From: Colocasia esculenta
Lineage: Eukaryota; Streptophyta; Magnoliopsida; Alismatales; Araceae
Direction of reading: 5' to 3'
DNA: 64,000 bases
Assembly: GCA_014218235.1 (NCBI GenBank)
Contig: CM024760.1
Span: 11,574,049 to 11,638,048, forward strand
The notes under the pieces were generated by a model, which was given only the letters and a program-made list of their open reading frames with translations, searched no databases and had not been told where the DNA came from. Of the stretch, positions 35,274-47,626 are shown piece after piece (the first letter of the stretch is position 1; every line of letters begins with the position of its first letter). The position numbers were made by a program, and so were the translations under genes.

Positions 35274-35283
35274 GTTATATAAA
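35273..35283 (+). promoter_or_regulatory. TATA box of the PRISE gene
   Basis: GTTATATAAACAG follows the CT run about 190-200 bases upstream of the ATG at 35475. This implies a transcription start near 35305 and a leader of roughly 170 bases. Confidence 0.65.
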
Positions 35284-35474
35284 CAGATGCTCATGTCGCC
35301 AGCTGTGAGAGAACCCCGTCAAGTAACAACTAGCTTTGCTTCGTTCGGCAAACATAAAAAAGAAAGACATTTTTATCTTAATTATTACACGTCCCCTCGT
35401 CACCGACCCAGAAAAATCCCACCTTTCTGCGCTCCCTCCACCACGGGCATCTTCTCCCCAATCGCTGAGCAAGC

Positions 35475-36772
35475 ATGAGCTGGTGGTGGGCAGGCGCGAT
35501 CGGCGCTGCAAGGGTAAGCAACGTGATCCAATTCGATCGTTCTCCGCCCCCAATTCCTCCTCCGATCTTTACTTCCTAATCTGTTCTTGGGCTGACGAAT
35601 TCCTCCCCGCCTTCGGTGTGCAGAAGAAGTTCGAAGACGACGACGCCGGCGGGCCGCCGCCCAAGTACCAGAGCGTAGGCCTGGTCGTGGGCGTCACCGG
35701 CATCGTGGGCAATAGCCTCGCCGAGATCCTCCCCCTCTCCGACACCCCCGGAGGCCCCTGGAAGGTATACGGCGTTGCCCGCCGCCCCCGCCCCGCCTGG
35801 AACATCGTCGACCACCCCGTCGAGTACATCCAGTGCGACGTCTCCGACGCCGACGAGACCCAGGCCAAGCTCTCCCCTCTCACCGACGTTTCCCATGTCT
35901 TCTACGTCACTTGGTCCCCGGCCCCCACCGACGCCGAGTCCTGTGAGCGTAACGCCCGGATGCTTCGCAACGTCCTGGGGGCTCTCCTCCCGTCCTGCCC
36001 CAACCTCCGCCATGTCTGTCTCCAGACCGGCCGCAAACACTACATGGGCCCCCTCGACCTCTTCGGCAAGACCCCCACGGCGGACCCCCCCTACCACGAG
36101 GACCTCCCCCGCCTGGAAACCCCCAACTTCTACTACGACCTCGAGGACACTCTCTTCGAGGTGGCGGCCAAGTCGGAGAACCTGACATGGTCGATCCACC
36201 GGCCCGGGACCATCTTCGGCTTCTCTCCCTACAGCATCATGAACATGATCGGCACCCTCTGCGCCTATGCCGCCATCTGCAAGCACGAGGGGGTTCCCCT
36301 GCGCTACCCCGGGAGCGCCACCATGTGGGAGGGCTACTGCGACGCCTCCGACGCTGATCTCGTCGCCGAGCACCAGATCTGGGCGGCGGTGGACCCGTAC
36401 GCCAAGAACGAGGCTTTCAACTGCAGCAATGGGGACGTGTTCAAATGGAAGCGCCTGTGGATGGTGCTGGCGGAGCAGTTCGGGGTGGAGGCTGTGGGGT
36501 ACCAGGGGGAGGAGGGGCGGTTCAGCCTGGCGGAGGCCATGAAGGAGAAGGGCCCGGTGTGGGAGGCCATCTTGAAGGAGAACGAGCTGGCGCAGACGCG
36601 GCTAGAGGACGTGGCGCAGTGGCGTTTTGTGGATATCATGCTCGGCTTCGACGACACCTACCTGGACTGCATGAACAAGAGCAAGGAGCACGGCTTCCTG
36701 GGTTTCAGGAACTCTGTGAATTCCTTCGTCTACTGGATTGATAAGACCAAGTCCTACAAGATTGTTCCTTGA
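35475..36772 (+). CDS. Progesterone 5-beta-reductase / iridoid-synthase-like enzyme (PRISE)
   Basis: Exon 1 is 35475-35513 (MSWWWAGAIGAAR), the intron is 35514-35623 (GTAAGC...GTGCAG), and exon 2 is 35624-36772; the product is 395 residues, close to the usual 390. This start is chosen because MSWWWAGAIGAA is the conserved family N terminus, although an open frame runs further upstream through the intron. The Rossmann NADPH motif GVTGIVGNSLAE, the GVARRPRPAW block, HVFYVTW, and the catalytic signatures LQTGRKHYMGP (Lys) and NFYYDLEDTLFE (Tyr) are all present. The family, atypical short-chain dehydrogenases, reduces activated C=C bonds of enones such as progesterone or, in some plants, 8-oxogeranial. 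The substrate of this copy is unknown. GC at third codon positions is very high, unlike the AT-rich SRFR1 exons, which hints at a monocot genome. A 265-codon antisense frame is a shadow of this bias. Confidence 0.95.
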
Positions 36773-38575
36773 TGGTGAGAAAACACGCAGTTATTCCAGA
36801 TTTTTGGTTCACCATCGCCGCTGTTGTCATTGCCATTCTTGCTGGGATTGATGCTGTTGAGGAGCAGAGAAAAAAATGTTGGTTTTATCTCCTGTTTGCA
36901 CAGGCGTCCCATGAATAAAGTTTCAGAGCCAGGTCGCTTGCAATCTAGAGCAGGTGGTGTTGTTGGAAATGGGAATAATGTAAGATCTCCAATATGTGTA
37001 GTAAATTTGTTATTACTATATCAAGTTCTTCTTCCATAGGTTCCTGGTCCATGTGAGAAAAAGGGACGTTCTTTCTGTGTCGAAATATGAACCAAATTGT
37101 TTTAAGGTATCTGGTTTTCCACCCTCTCATCTGCATTCCACCTACCATTCAGCATCTAACATTCCAAGTGTTTGAAGTCTTGAAATGTTCTTTGTGTTGA
37201 TATCTGATGTCACAGAGGTTTCATGGATTCCAAGGTGGATAGCTTCGTGGATGGGAAACTTGGAGTATTTCTCAACTTGGAATGATGGTGTGAGACCTGG
37301 AAATATGCAAAACACCCCCCTCTTTATGAAGACCAACTGGTAAATATTAGTCGGACAACCGTGCGATGTAGGGTGTTTTTTATTATAAAATATATTGATA
37401 AATATATATTATTATTTATAAAATATATTTTTATTATAAAAAATTAATTAAATTAAACATAATTAAAAATTGTAAAGATGAATAGAACAATTAAGTAATA
37501 AATTTTATAATAAATTATCAATAATTTTTTAATAGAGATATTAGAGATACAAATATTACTACTAAAAATATTATTATAAATTATCAATTATTTTGTAGTC
37601 AAAATTTGATTATCTTTCTTATTATTATAATTTTTAGAACAAAATAACTTTTCAATAAATATATTTTAACTAATATAGTGTCAAATAAAAATATGTTCTT
37701 AACAACAATTCAAAATATCACATTGTAAATGTTTTGAGAAAGTTCAAAAATAGTATAATAAAATTCATTCTTCAAAACTGTCAACGCTATTTTTCTCAAT
37801 CTTGATTTGTTTCTTCTTATTGCATAACATCTGTTCAGGAGTAAGATCTTCAGAACAATTTGGTTAGTTAAAAGAGTTAATTGCAATCCCCTTCATTGGA
37901 GTAATACTACTCAAAGAGCAAGAGAATGAGAGTGTCTTATAGTTATAAAAAAATAAAATTGATAATATGATCAAATTGTGCATAAGAGAAAGTTTTGTTT
38001 GAATTTTACTTACAATTTCAACATCAGCAACGACCTCAGATCCTATAATGTGTTTTGATAATATAAATATTCCTTACTTCCTCTAATGTTTTTTTTTAGT
38101 TACAAATAAAGACACTTGTCAGAGGTGATATCCCATAACCCTGTCATTCTCTAAAATTATCATAACGATATAAAGACATTTTATATGAGCTTCATTGACG
38201 ATGGAAAGAAAGGAGCTCCAATAGATCATGTCCTTGAATGGAGAGACAATATGCATATCTATGTAGAAATATGGATACACAGGTAACGTGGCTGTTTAGT
38301 TGATCCTGATAATGGATTTGGAAACCTCATAGACTATAAGAACTGGAACATGAGCAAGAACGGATTAGAAATTTAATTCCTTAACGGGTTGCTAACTTTT
38401 GTATCGAAGAGTTAACATTTTCTCTAACATTTTATATTTATTTATATTTCTGCTTGACATTCTATTTAAATATTTTTATTTTCTTTGCTTATTACTTAAT
38501 GTTAAGCGAGAGTTGCTTAATCCGTCCGTTGATCACTGAATTCATAAAGGAAAAAAAATTGATACTACTTTGGTT
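36773..38575. other. Intergenic, AT-rich; PRISE 3' region
   Basis: The PRISE 3' untranslated region probably lies in 36773-37060; an AATAAAG at about 36914 is a candidate polyadenylation signal. From 37340 to 38570 the DNA is strongly AT-rich with TATAAAATATA-type runs. No coding, RNA or bounded transposon feature is visible. Confidence 0.5.
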
Positions 38576-38580
38576 TCATG

Positions 38581-40998
38581 TGTTACGGCCCCGACGTCGG
38601 GAACCCCGGCTCCCACCAAAGATCCGACCATCGGCACTATTGCCCATGAGTCCGGAGATTCAGAAGGGCTAACGGACCAGTCTAACAAGATATGTAACAG
38701 AGGTAAGTAACAACAAAACACACTAAAAGTACTAACAAGTGAAGGAAAAGAGTCCAACACAGTGTACAAGTCTAGTATAGTCCCAAAGTAACCAAAGTAC
38801 AAATGCAGAAGTAAATGTGATAACAGGTCCCTTAGGGGCATACCCCGAGGGTGAAATAAACAAGTACTGGGAAACACTGTTCACAGGGGACGCCGTCTAC
38901 TACGACCTCGTCTCCTCAGTCCGCCGTGGTGGGTGTTGCTGTGAAGTCTCACCTGTAAAGGAGGGAATGAGTTTCACGAAAAAGCCCAGTAGGGACTACC
39001 AATCTCCCACTGGTTCTAACAGAAGAATAGATCTATATGTGCATAATCTAAATAAAGCGAGTAAATCTATACTAACAGAGTAAGTGCGGAAGCGTAAAGA
39101 AACTACACGGTCAACGGTCTAAGCTAAAAGTCGAGACCGGAAACCCGTGTAAACCACGACACTGGGAAGAACCCAAGGCTGTAAACACAGACAGTAAACA
39201 ACTGCCCGACAAAGACACTAGCCACAGAAACACTACACTAGTCGACCGGTCAGGTGCGCCATGGGCCTTACCTTCAACCGACAGCCCATGTCTAGCACCT
39301 CTTGTCGGAGTGAGATGCGGAACTAAAGTAACCACAACTTCCGTAGTCTGGTCGAACTACGGTCCCACGCCTGGCCCCCCTAAATGGTACCGGAACCACG
39401 TAGAGTGAGGTAGTGAGAAAAGGACTAACTGATCTACGTCGGAAGAGCACCAAACCACCTCGGCGTCCCAGACTCAGGTAAGAGAGCTCTACAAACGACT
39501 CTACGCCGCTGTCCCCATCGTTTTTCCCTCTGCTACTAGAGTCCGTGACTCGAGCTCGCCCGCCGCCTGGAGAACTCCCTCAAATAGGCGTGCGGGGACT
39601 GGGGGTCCAGGTAACGGTAACAACTTGTCTCGCGAACAAGCCCTCAAGTGCCTAGCACCGGGCGAAAGACTATAGTAGAACTGTACTAGGAACAACACAG
39701 GTGCCAAGAAAAATAGAGTCGTAGCGGAAGGAAAACTCCGAACAGGTCGTCAGGCCCTTCTCTGTCTAAGAAGGCGACACAAGGGCTGTCGCCACCAAAA
39801 GGCGACACCCTGTCTGTCGTGACCTGGGTCAGAAGGCGACATGGTACCTGTCGCGATCTGGTCGTGACAAGGGCATTGTCGCGACCACAGACACACAGTG
39901 AGAAACGGTGAGAAGGCGACAGCCACCCTATCGCGACCAGAACGCGACAGGGTGGGCGTCGCTTTCCCACACTAGAAGGCGACCTATCGGGTTGTCGCGA
40001 TCTGGGTTGCGACACCAAACGTGTCGCGACCACAGACTTGCACACCCGAGAGCATCCCTTCCTAGTCATGCATCACAAATCCAAACAAACCAAGGAGAGG
40101 GGAGCATGGATAACGATGTAAACAGGTACATAGAGCTCAAACCACCCTCATTTACACCCATGCATGCCAAGGAAGAGGTTCTACACTCCATAAACTCACA
40201 TGCAAGCATGAATCTCTCTTCACCCAAACCCCCATATAAGACACCACAAGAGCCATCCAAGCATTCCACAAGAATCACAACATACATGCACATCCTAGCA
40301 TGGATTCTAAGGCCGTTGGGGTCTTCTCGTATGCATGGCCTCCTCCTCCTCGCTCCAAGCTCCACGAAGACTCCGTACACGAGCCACGAACGTCCTCCTA
40401 CAAGTCGGAGGAGAGGATCACCACGAGGGAAGAGCACCACAGTCGGAGGAGAGCTCCACAACGAGAAGGAAACCCCAACACACCCACAAGGGAAACACTC
40501 CCTACACCAACTCCCCCACTCCTCACACTCTCCCTCAAACACTCCCACAGAGAAGGTGAGCTCACAGGGGTCGGGGGAGGAGAAGAACAGCTGAAAATGG
40601 GAAGAAGAATTGGTGTTCTGCGGCCTGCAACCTTTTAAGCCTCGGAGTTGAGAACGCGACGCGTTCACTTACTGAATGCGATGGCCAACCTGTCGCGATC
40701 CCGAAGTCATGGTCAACCTGACCAATGGGAACGCCACGTGTCAAGCATGCAGACTTGACAACTTGAACGCGACAATTGACTTGTCGTCTTCACGTTGTCA
40801 AGAGTTGACAGTTGTCCCAACTGTCTCGACAGTAAAACACCAAAACTACATGCTATGGTCAGAGGGTGAACACGACAACATGTCTGTCGCGTTCACAAAC
40901 AGAACGCGACAGCCACCTTGTCGCCTTCAGAAGGCGACGGCCCGATGCGTCACGACCTTCATCCGAAGGTGGCTGACCAACAAGAGGGAGATGTTACA
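38581..40998 (+). mobile_element. Solo LTR, family B (2.4 kb)
   Basis: It starts TGTTACGGCC and ends GATGTTACA. TCATG flanks both sides (38576-38580 and 40999-41003), a perfect 5-bp target duplication. It shares its start, a GGGGCATACCCCGAGGG block and GTCGCGAC clusters (39770-40030 and 40640-40960) with the solo LTR at 2773-6010. A frame of 228 codons (39908-40594) and antisense frames have low-complexity content and no retroelement protein motif. No primer-binding site or gag-pol follows either end. Confidence 0.88.
39770..40960. repeat. GTCGCGAC / AAGGCGAC motif clusters
   Basis: Two clusters (39770-40030 and 40640-40960) hold many AGAAGGCGACA, CTGTCGCGAC and GAACGCGAC words in both orientations. 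They resemble those of the other long LTRs in this window. The stretch between them is ordinary. Confidence 0.7.
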
Positions 40999-41003
40999 TC
41001 ATG

Positions 41004-42078
41004 AACCTGATAATTTTTCAATAAAAAAATAATTTATATTCTATCTTCCGTATGTAAGTTTTCAAGAAGCAGAAAAATAATATTTGGAAATATAAAATCA
41101 ATTGTTATTAAATTTTAATAAAAAAATCAGTTCCCAAAATAGGCATAGATAAATTATATGATAATAATAACATACTTACACAAATTATTTACAGGTGCAA
41201 CATAACAAACCTACAACTATTTACACATACTATTTTCAGATATAATAAAATAATCTACACGTAAAGATGTTAACTTCGTATAAAATATGAATAATTTTAA
41301 TATAGTTTTAATCTTTATTTATTTTATATCAATTCTTATTTTTTTATTTGTTCACTGATCCGAAGGTAAGAATTGTAGCCCAACACTGTACTCCTCCATT
41401 ATTTAAAAAAAACATCTATTCATCTTTCTTTTGTCCCATAATATGATAAATATGCTCATTAATTCCAAATAGATGTAGCACATCATCATTAAGCTGCCAC
41501 CTTTCAACAATGCTATTGTAGCTACAATGGTTTTTACTTTTATTTTATATTTTGGCTAATGTAGCTACAGTGCCACAGTAGCCGCCCTCACACTTTGCCA
41601 TCGGAAACTGACAAATACAAAGGCCGAGATGAGAGATTCAATAGTATAAAACATTAAAATATAATATGCACGATGGGTGAAATCTGCAACAGTTATTCCA
41701 GACATAAAAATATCATATCCTTTGACAGGGTGAAATTTGCAATAGTTATTTCAGACAGAACCACAATAATAAAGATTCAAAATTATGGTATAAATGTTAA
41801 ATGAACAGTGGATTTCCCTTACTGCATTGGGACTTTCACATTGATTTTTGTTTTATTTCTTTAATAGAGTGCCTTGGATCGTCAATCTGTTGCGAAAACA
41901 CAAACTAGATGGGGACGAAGAAGAGAGGTTTCGTGCATTGCACAGGGGCCGAGACCAAGAAGAAGGTGGAGATGGGGGTGGGGGGGGGTGGTAGGGCAAC
42001 AAAGAAAGTTGAGGAGCAGGGGATGGGGCAGCGGACCTGGAAGAAGGTGGGGGGGGGGGGCAACTGTTTGGTGTTGGA

Positions 42079-42113
<35 letters not shown>

Positions 42114-42560
42114 AGAGCACTCTACCTCGGCGGGAAGTAACTTCGGCTCGCTGAAAATTGGTGAGGTGATGTCGTGGAGAAGGCGCCGCCACGAAGCAGT
42201 GGCAGGGAGCAGGGAGTGAGCAGTGGGGCGCGAGCAGCAGCGGGACGCCAACAGCAGCGGGACGCGAGCAGGAAGCAATAGGGAAGAAGGTTGCTGGAGA
42301 GGGGCGGCAAGTTGCAATGCACCGTGCTGGGGGAAGAAGAAGTAGGTTAGGGGTGGGGGAGGTTTCCACAGTGCAGCGCAGAGGTCCGGATGAAGGTGGA
42401 GGGGGATGGGGACGACAGTGCTTTGGGAAGAAATTTAAAGCAGGGAAAAAAATGACAAACCCACCATTATTGGAGGGAGGAGGGTGCCACCGGAGAAATA
42501 AAACAATGGTGGCAGGTCTGAGATGTAGTAGGGATAAAAAACGACAACATCCATGGGCGT
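41004..42560. other. AT-rich then GC-rich intergenic DNA, no gene recognised
   Basis: 41004-41860 is AT-rich with a weak local repeat (GGGTGAAATCTGCAACAGTTATTCCAGAC at about 41670, partly repeated near 41730). 41870-42420 is purine-rich on + with G runs and a 26-bp GA tract (about 42085). Frames on both strands here are low complexity and show no recognisable domain. Confidence 0.45.
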
Positions 42561-42564
42561 GGTC

Positions 42565-42681
<117 letters not shown>

Positions 42682-42697
42682 TTTGGAAGATGAAACG

Positions 42698-43735
42698 TGT
42701 AACGTCGCACGTTTTTCGGATCCTTGTGGATCCTTGTTTAGCGGGTCTGGTGGCCAGTGTGTGACCCATTAGCTTGTGTTTCAAGTGTTTGCGCGTGTTG
42801 TGAGCCTTTGTGGGCCGGTAGTTAGGCCCAAAGTGCTCACAGGTTTTGTGCTTGTGATCACGACAAGGTCTTGCGTCGCGTTAAGGTCGCGACAGCCTTG
42901 GTCGTCGCGATCATGTTATCGCAGTTTGGTGGTCTTCGTCTGCATGGCTGCCGCGTGTCGCGTGCTGGGCAGTTAGTTTACGTCGACAATGGGAAGGCGA
43001 CGCCCTAGTCTGTCGCGACAAAGTTGCGACGGGCTAGTAGGTCGCGATCCCAACCGCTTGGTGTTTTTTTAAGCTGGTTGCAACTGAATATGACCCTCGA
43101 TCTTATCACGGTCCATCAGGGTGTTGCGACCTGATTGCGATTGAACCCCATGTCACGACCACAGCCAAGTGTGCTTGTGGTGTTTGTTTTAACGGTACGA
43201 TTTTTCGATTATCGTTTAAGTATTATGCATGGCAATGCTAGTGGTGAATTGGCACATGAAGTGTTTGTAAAGCGTCTTGTTTGTGTGTTGTTTACATGGC
43301 AAGGGTGGTGCTCACGAAGTGAGCATGCTTTTACGTGGTTGGCGTGTTGTGCACACAATTAGTGTGTAATACACGTAGTGTTTACATGGTTTGAGTGTCA
43401 TGCATGTGTGTGCATGGCTAGTGACTCGACGTTATGAATATTTTAATATATCTTGTATAGTTACTTTGAGGTAAATATTGGGCAGTGAAGATCATATGTG
43501 GACCTAGCCCTGGTCTGCTATTGTCTTTTGAAGAGTATTATATTGATTTGTGTGTTAAGTAGTGTGTGTTGGCATGGAGGTCATGAAATGACCTATGACA
43601 AGCAGAGTTGTTAATGTTTAATGTGATTTATGGATATGTTTGTGTAGGTTAGCTTGTGGGTCACGGAGTGACCAGGTCAAGCTATTCCATGATATTTAGT
43701 TTGATCTCGACGCTCAAATTCACATTCATCAAATT
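42698..43735 (-). mobile_element. Truncated family B-like LTR, minus orientation
   Basis: On the minus strand the 3' end reads ...GTTACA at 42698, like the 3' end of the other family B LTRs. GTCGCGAC words occur at 42860-43150. GAGGTCATGAAATGACC (about 43575) and GGGTCACGGAGTGACC (about 43655) are the inverted counterpart of CATTCCGTGACCTC-type words in the LTR at 2773-6010 (about 4660-4765). The 5' part is missing and no target duplication can be shown. Confidence 0.6.
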
Positions 43736-43739
43736 AATT

Positions 43740-44447
43740 TAGTTTAAAAGTGAGTGAGTTTATATGAAAAAATAAATTTTTAAAAAATTTAATTATTCAT
43801 TTCTTTTAGTATTTAGTTTTAATTTATTATTCTTATATGTCTGTTGTAGGTTTCTTCATCGAGTGGCGTCAGAGGAGACGAGGATGATGATTGGACGTGG
43901 ACACCGATGATCCATGATATTTATTTCTTCTTATTGTTGTGGACATTTTATATTTATGTATTATTTTACTTTTGTGATTGTGTAAGTTTTATATTTATTA
44001 TGTTTGTAAAATAGATTATTTTTATTATATATATAAAGATAAAATTAAAAATAGAGACCAATTTATGACCGATTATTTCCGTCATAGATTCTCTCTCAGA
44101 TTTGTGATTGAATCTATGACCGAAATAATCGATCGCTAAATGTGCATTCAGTGACAAAAAATTTTCGATCACAAATTCAATCACAGTTTTGAGACTGAAT
44201 CAGTGACCAAAAAATTTTAGTCGCTATATTATGTGGTTGTCGATTTTGAGATCGAATAGAGACCAAACGTATTTGGTCTCAAAATAGAGATTGAATAGCG
44301 ACCAAAAAATTTTGGTCTCAATATTATGACCAACATATCTTCACTGATGTTTCGATCTCTATTTGATCGTAGTTCGGTCACTGTTAACTTTAGTGACCAA
44401 ACTGCGATCGAAATCGTCGGTCGCTATTCACACTTTATCTTGTGGTG
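43740..44447 (+). mobile_element. 3' end of a CACTA (En/Spm) element
   Basis: The right border reads ...TATCTTGTGGTG at 44447, in reverse CACCACAAGATA, one base off the standard CACTACAAGA terminus. The 400 bp before it are packed with direct and inverted copies of GACCAAAAAATTTT, TTTGGTCTC and CGGTCGCTATT, typical subterminal repeats of CACTA elements. An acidic stretch GRRGDEDDDW (about 43870) may be the tail of a transposase gene. The left part is lost or interrupted by the LTR fragment at 42698-43735. Confidence 0.65.
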
Positions 44448-45375
44448 GAGACTCGATTTAGTTTGACATTTGATTCTCTCTGAGACTTGATTTTCATTGA
44501 GACTCGATGATGAGTAGGACTCGACTTTTGTCCTTTAATGAGACTCGATTTTGGTCTAACTTATGAGACTTGATTTTTGTCCTTTAATGAGACTCGATTT
44601 TGGTCTAACTTATGAAACTCGATTTTTTTTCTCAGACTTGATTATGATCCTATCTTTGACTCAAGGATGACTGAGGCTTAGTTTATTAACAACTAGGCCT
44701 TGTTTTATTAATAATTTAGAACTCAATTTATTACAATTTGGGACTTGCTTATGTAATAATCTTGAACTCTGTTTATTACTGATCTGGGACTTGATTATTA
44801 ATAATCTAAAACTCTATTTATCAACAATCTGGGACCCGATTATTGGCTTATTAACAATAAGATGATCCTAGAAGACTTTGGCTCAAGATTAATGTTCTAT
44901 GATTCAATTCTTATCTCATGATCAAGGGTTTAGGAATGGATTTCAAGAAGAGAATCAAACATGAGACAATGATGGAATTCAAGACACTATGAACTATAGC
45001 AGGGGAATCATTTAAATGAACCATGCTGATTTAAATGAATATGACACTTGACAGATTTTATCTTCTTGCATTTTAAAGTCTGGACTGTCACACTCCATCC
45101 TTCGTTGGAGGCCATGCCGATTCGGCATGCATCCCCAATTAACTATCCCCAACGACTAGGAAGTATGGTCTGAGAAGGGGCAGCAAGTATGGATGATCCT
45201 TAGCACACGATGGATGAAAATTTTTGAATTTTACTTTTACTATTGAAAGACTTATTTTAAGCTTTTCCTTGGTCCATTTTGATCATAAATTTTCTACCCA
45301 ACTCTTCGTTATTATCTATATATATTATTTTATATTTTTTCTTAATTTATCTAGCATTTAAAAAATCTGAGTTGT
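44448..45375. repeat. Degenerate GAGACTCGATTTTGGTC repeats and unassigned DNA
   Basis: At 44450-44850 imperfect units of about 30-50 bp share GAGACTCGATTT, TGGTCTAACTTATGA and GGGACTTGATTATTA. The rest, to the start of the large LTR, has no gene. A TGTCACACTCC word at 45087 looks like an LTR start, but no end could be paired with it. Confidence 0.55.
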
Positions 45376-45823
45376 TAAAGTGTCACACCCCATCAATTTA
45401 GCAGCGGAATAAATTGAGGGGATGTGAGCAAAGTATATGGTAGTGTATATTGTATGAATAGTCGCATAATTCAGAGCAACTAATGGACAATACTTGAAAT
45501 AAACTCTTCATTTGATTGATAAATCACCAAGACTAATACAACCACTAATTCGGAGTCAATACATAGGGCTTAAAGATATCATTATATTGGAAAAGAAATC
45601 TAAGTATCTAACTAGACTCTATTATACTAGGGTAATTCCATTGCTATGACGCATGGTCGCTCATCACTCGTGTCCTTCCCCATTGATGTGTGTAACACCA
45701 ACATTTGACTTACATGAAACACATATAACAAATAGCGCAGGGTGAGCGATAACGCTCAGTAAGTCTTAATATCTTGACATAGAATGCTTTAAATGATTAA
45801 TGTCTTGAATAGCAGGATACTAG

Positions 45824-46231
45824 TGAAGAGACGTGATTAAGTGTGCCTCCCAGAGGTATTGTCCCCATGCTTGGGGTTTTGTCCTTTAAAGGGCCCTCTT
45901 GGGAGAAGAGGTGAGACCTTGCTGATAGCACACACTTGTTCTCACTATCTTTCAATGTGGGACTAAAGAATACCTCTACACAGCCCCCCCGTGAGGATAA
46001 GGGTGTGCGGGTCTCATGAAGATGAGACGCTCGGGTAGGGCGCATGGCCTCTCGTTCGTTCCCACAGCCGGCGCCAATGAAGAGACGGATTTAAGTGTGC
46101 CTCCCAAGAGGTATTGTCCCATGTTTGGGTTTTGTCCTTTAAAGGGCCCTCTTGGGAGAAGAGTGAGACTCTTGCTGATACACACACTTGTTCTACTATC
46201 TTTCAATGTGGGACTAAAGAATACCTCTACA
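45824..46231 (-). mobile_element. TRIM retrotransposon (408 bp, two LTRs), minus orientation
   Basis: LTRs of about 157 and 154 bp (45824-45980, 46078-46231) flank a 97-bp centre. ACTAG lies on both sides (45819-45823 and 46232-46236), a perfect target duplication. In minus sense each LTR starts TGTAGAGGTATTC with TAGTCCCACATTG, and ends GTCTCTTCA. Directly after the first LTR the centre starts TTGGCGCCGGCTGTGGG, a TGGCGCC-type primer-binding site, and before the second LTR lies a purine run, ACGGGGGGGCTG. It has no coding capacity; it must have moved with proteins from another retrotransposon. The LTRs differ by several small indels. Confidence 0.92.
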
Positions 46232-46964
46232 ACTAGAATGAATGATCAAGTATAGTCGAGAGAGTAACGACACATGATAGCAAGAGAATAATAGTACTTT
46301 CTAAAAAGAATATACAAAACTAGCATGATAAATGATTGACCATATAATGAGATAGCATGTATGGTTGCACAAAAGTGCACTACTCACGATAGCATGTTTG
46401 TTGATCTTCTTTCAACTGAGAGAACATAGTACTTTGATTATCCTAGATTAATCTTGATAGTATGGTATTTGAATGTTATGCCATACACCCTGATCATGAC
46501 ACTCCCATGGACAAATAGTACATTCAGGTGCTCCTCCTAGGATCAGATTGGGCCCTTTATAGTGTTGTCTTGTCTGGCATAGTTATGTTTGTTATCTTAG
46601 ACAATCAAGAGATGGCCAAATAGAGTACCAAGAATAGATGAGAGTAATTGAAGAATAGATGAGAGTATAGAGAGAACGTGAATAGATGAGAGGATAGAGA
46701 AAGTAGGTAAGAACGAGGGTCATATTCGTAAAACTAGCCCTGTCAATGGATCGGATCCGGGTCGGATCCTTGGCGATCCGAACCCGGATCTGAAAAATTA
46801 GATCAAATCCAACCCGAATCCGAAATTTGAGCGTATTCCGAATCCGGATTCGGATCGGATACGGGTTTCCTCCCCCCACGCTTTCTCCTTCCCAGCACAG
46901 CAATGTACAGAGAGAGAGAGGAGAAAACTGAAGAGAGAGAGAGAGAGGAACAGCAGTGGGCTTG

Positions 46965-47440
46965 CAGATTGTGGGGCATCGACTACACCGTCCCCGGGCC
47001 GCGTGTCCCTCGAGTCTGAGGTGCTGCAGAACCTGCCCCCTCCCTTCTTCGACGCCGAGCAGCTTAAGCAGAACTTCGCCCGGAAGAACCTGACGGCAGA
47101 AGAGATGGTGACGCTGTCGGGGGCTCACTCCATCGGCGTCTCCCACTACTCCTTCTCCAAGCGCCTCTACGCCTTTAACGCCACCCACCCGCAGGACCCC
47201 TCCATAGACCCCGCCCTCGCCCTGGTGCTGAAGAGGAGGTGCCTGCGGCCCCCGTCGTCCGGCGGCGCCCCGGACCCGGCTGTCCCACTGGACGTGGTGA
47301 CGCCCAACCGGCTGGACAACAGGTACTACAAGAACCTGAGGAACCGCAAGGGGGTGCTGACCTCGGACCAGGCCCTGATGAGCGACCCCTCCACCATGAG
47401 CATGGTGAGGAGCAACACCAACCCTGGTGCTGCGTGGGTG
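46965..47440 (+). pseudogene. Class III peroxidase exon fragment, captured
   Basis: The translation starts GIDYTVPG, shifts frame near 46995 and continues SLESEVLQNLPPPFFDAEQL, then NLTAEEMVTLSGAHSIGVSH. SGAHSIG carries the histidine that binds the heme iron in class III plant peroxidases. The text goes on to LDVVTPNRLDNRYYKNLRNR and stops at SNTNPGAAW, short of the C terminus. The N-terminal half with the distal active site is missing, and a family Cys-Ser after SHC is changed to Tyr. A CAG directly before the fragment suggests the exon was taken with its splice acceptor. The family oxidises phenolics in the apoplast with peroxide; this copy cannot. Confidence 0.85.
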
Positions 47441-47506
47441 CTGTTCCTTCTGGATCCAGCTGCTCTACTTCCTCTGCCTGGCCTTGTCAGGCTCCGCGGC
47501 CCTGAT

Positions 47507-47626
47507 GGTCCTGTTCCCATGGTCGTTGGCGATGATCTCGACCTTGTCGTGCTGCCAAACCCCCACGCACGAGTAGGTGGTGCCGAGGTCGATGCCAATC
47601 GCCGGCCCATCGCCCTTCCTGGCCAT
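47507..47626 (-). pseudogene. HSP70 N-terminal fragment, captured
   Basis: From an ATG at 47626 the minus strand reads MARKGDGPAIGIDLGTTYSC followed by VGVWQHDKVEIIANDHGNRT. GIDLGTTYSCVGVW is the phosphate-binding loop of the HSP70 ATPase. The match stops sharply at NRT; the next codons are unrelated. About 40 of some 650 residues remain. The sequence upstream on the minus strand (47627 to about 47870) may be its captured leader, because the ATG context is kept. It is tail to tail with the peroxidase piece. Confidence 0.88.

Noticed and set aside
35576..36373. 265-codon antisense frame over the PRISE gene
   Set aside because: It is a by-product of very high GC at third codon positions in the real gene; no domain is visible.
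39908..40668. Frames of 228 and 200 codons inside the family B solo LTR
   Set aside because: They are low in complexity, overlap on both strands and carry no retroelement motif; the LTR borders explain the sequence.
45087..45375. TGTCACACTCC as another LTR start
   Set aside because: No matching end or target duplication could be found.
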